NCBI RefSeq assembly: GCF_000423665.1
Contig: NZ_KE384072.1
Location: 1 to 64,000 of the forward strand
Direction of reading: 5' to 3'
Length of the DNA stretch: 64,000 nt
Origin: Solirubrobacter soli DSM 22325
GTDB taxonomy: Bacteria > Actinomycetota > Thermoleophilia > Solirubrobacterales > Solirubrobacteraceae
The notes beneath the pieces were generated by a model, which worked only from the letters and a program-made list of their open reading frames with translations, was not told the DNA's origin and did no database searches. Made by a program: the position numbers and the translations under genes. Shown piece by piece: positions 63,951-64,000 of the stretch. Each line of letters starts with the position of its first letter. Positions within the stretch are counted from its first letter, which is position 1.

Positions 63951-64000
63951 TCAGGCGACGACGACTTCGACGCCCGCGGCGCGGAAGTCGTCGAGCAGGC
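63951..64000 (-). CDS. 3' end of a gene running out of the window
   Basis: The last 15 codons of a minus-strand gene, ending LLDDFRAAGVEVVVA, with the stop 9 bp before the GMC gene starts, so it is in the same operon. Too short to name. Confidence 0.5.
   Translation of the reverse strand, partial: LLDDFRAAGVEVVVA

Overview
The window is about 70% GC, densely coded on both strands, and looks like the chromosome of a high-GC actinobacterium. The best guess is the Thermoleophilia/Solirubrobacterales group (Solirubrobacter- or Conexibacter-like). Support comes from the codon bias, the F420-type LLM oxidoreductase, a form I aerobic carbon monoxide dehydrogenase (CODH), a VWA/MoxR-type maturation pair and many leaderless-looking promoters. 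This placement is inference, because no rRNA marker is present. No rRNA, tRNA, CRISPR array, transposase or phage gene was seen.

Layout. 1-2512: the end of a CGNR zinc-finger regulator with an expanded GGAAAP repeat, then a secreted protein. 2499-11491 (minus): one operon with a zinc-ribbon mini-protein, hydantoinase/carboxylase-like HyuA and HyuB, a TetR regulator, a Baeyer-Villiger monooxygenase, an SDR and an acyl-CoA synthetase. It looks like a ketone-degradation unit and is preceded by a promoter with a TetR-like palindrome. 11530-12536: about 1 kb of non-coding G-rich low complexity around a very strong hairpin. 12537-22810: a secreted serine protease, an FMN 2-hydroxyacid oxidase, permeases, a 2OG oxygenase, a PadR/MFS pair and a LacI regulator. 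22852-28792: a secreted metalloprotease and a MacAB-like export operon with two glycine-rich membrane-anchored proteins. 28877-43398: a chemoreceptor, LLM oxidoreductase, M1 peptidase, an MBOAT/SGNH acetylation pair, a second SGNH protein, an AhpD-like protein, a CDF metal transporter, a threonine-synthase-like enzyme and hypotheticals. 43475-43909: a frameshifted pseudogene.

44386-58277 (minus): the highlight, a 19-gene, almost gapless CODH operon. In order of transcription: coxM2, five small membrane proteins, coxM1, coxS, coxL2, coxD, coxE, a 47-aa Cys protein, a 147-aa stand-alone CoxL-like domain, a YceI-like protein, coxG, a zinc-ribbon protein, coxL1, an XdhC-YHS fusion and a MobA-like nucleotidyltransferase. 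Both large subunits carry the form I motif AYxCSFR, so two CODH isoforms may share one small subunit. The membrane proteins, YceI and CoxG could form a quinone or membrane-docking module. A divergent LysR gene flanks the operon. 59343-64000: NTF2-like proteins, a DoxX/HTH-regulator pair with a clear operator, a secreted protein, an orphan CoxS-like [2Fe-2S] subunit, a GMC oxidoreductase and the end of one more gene.
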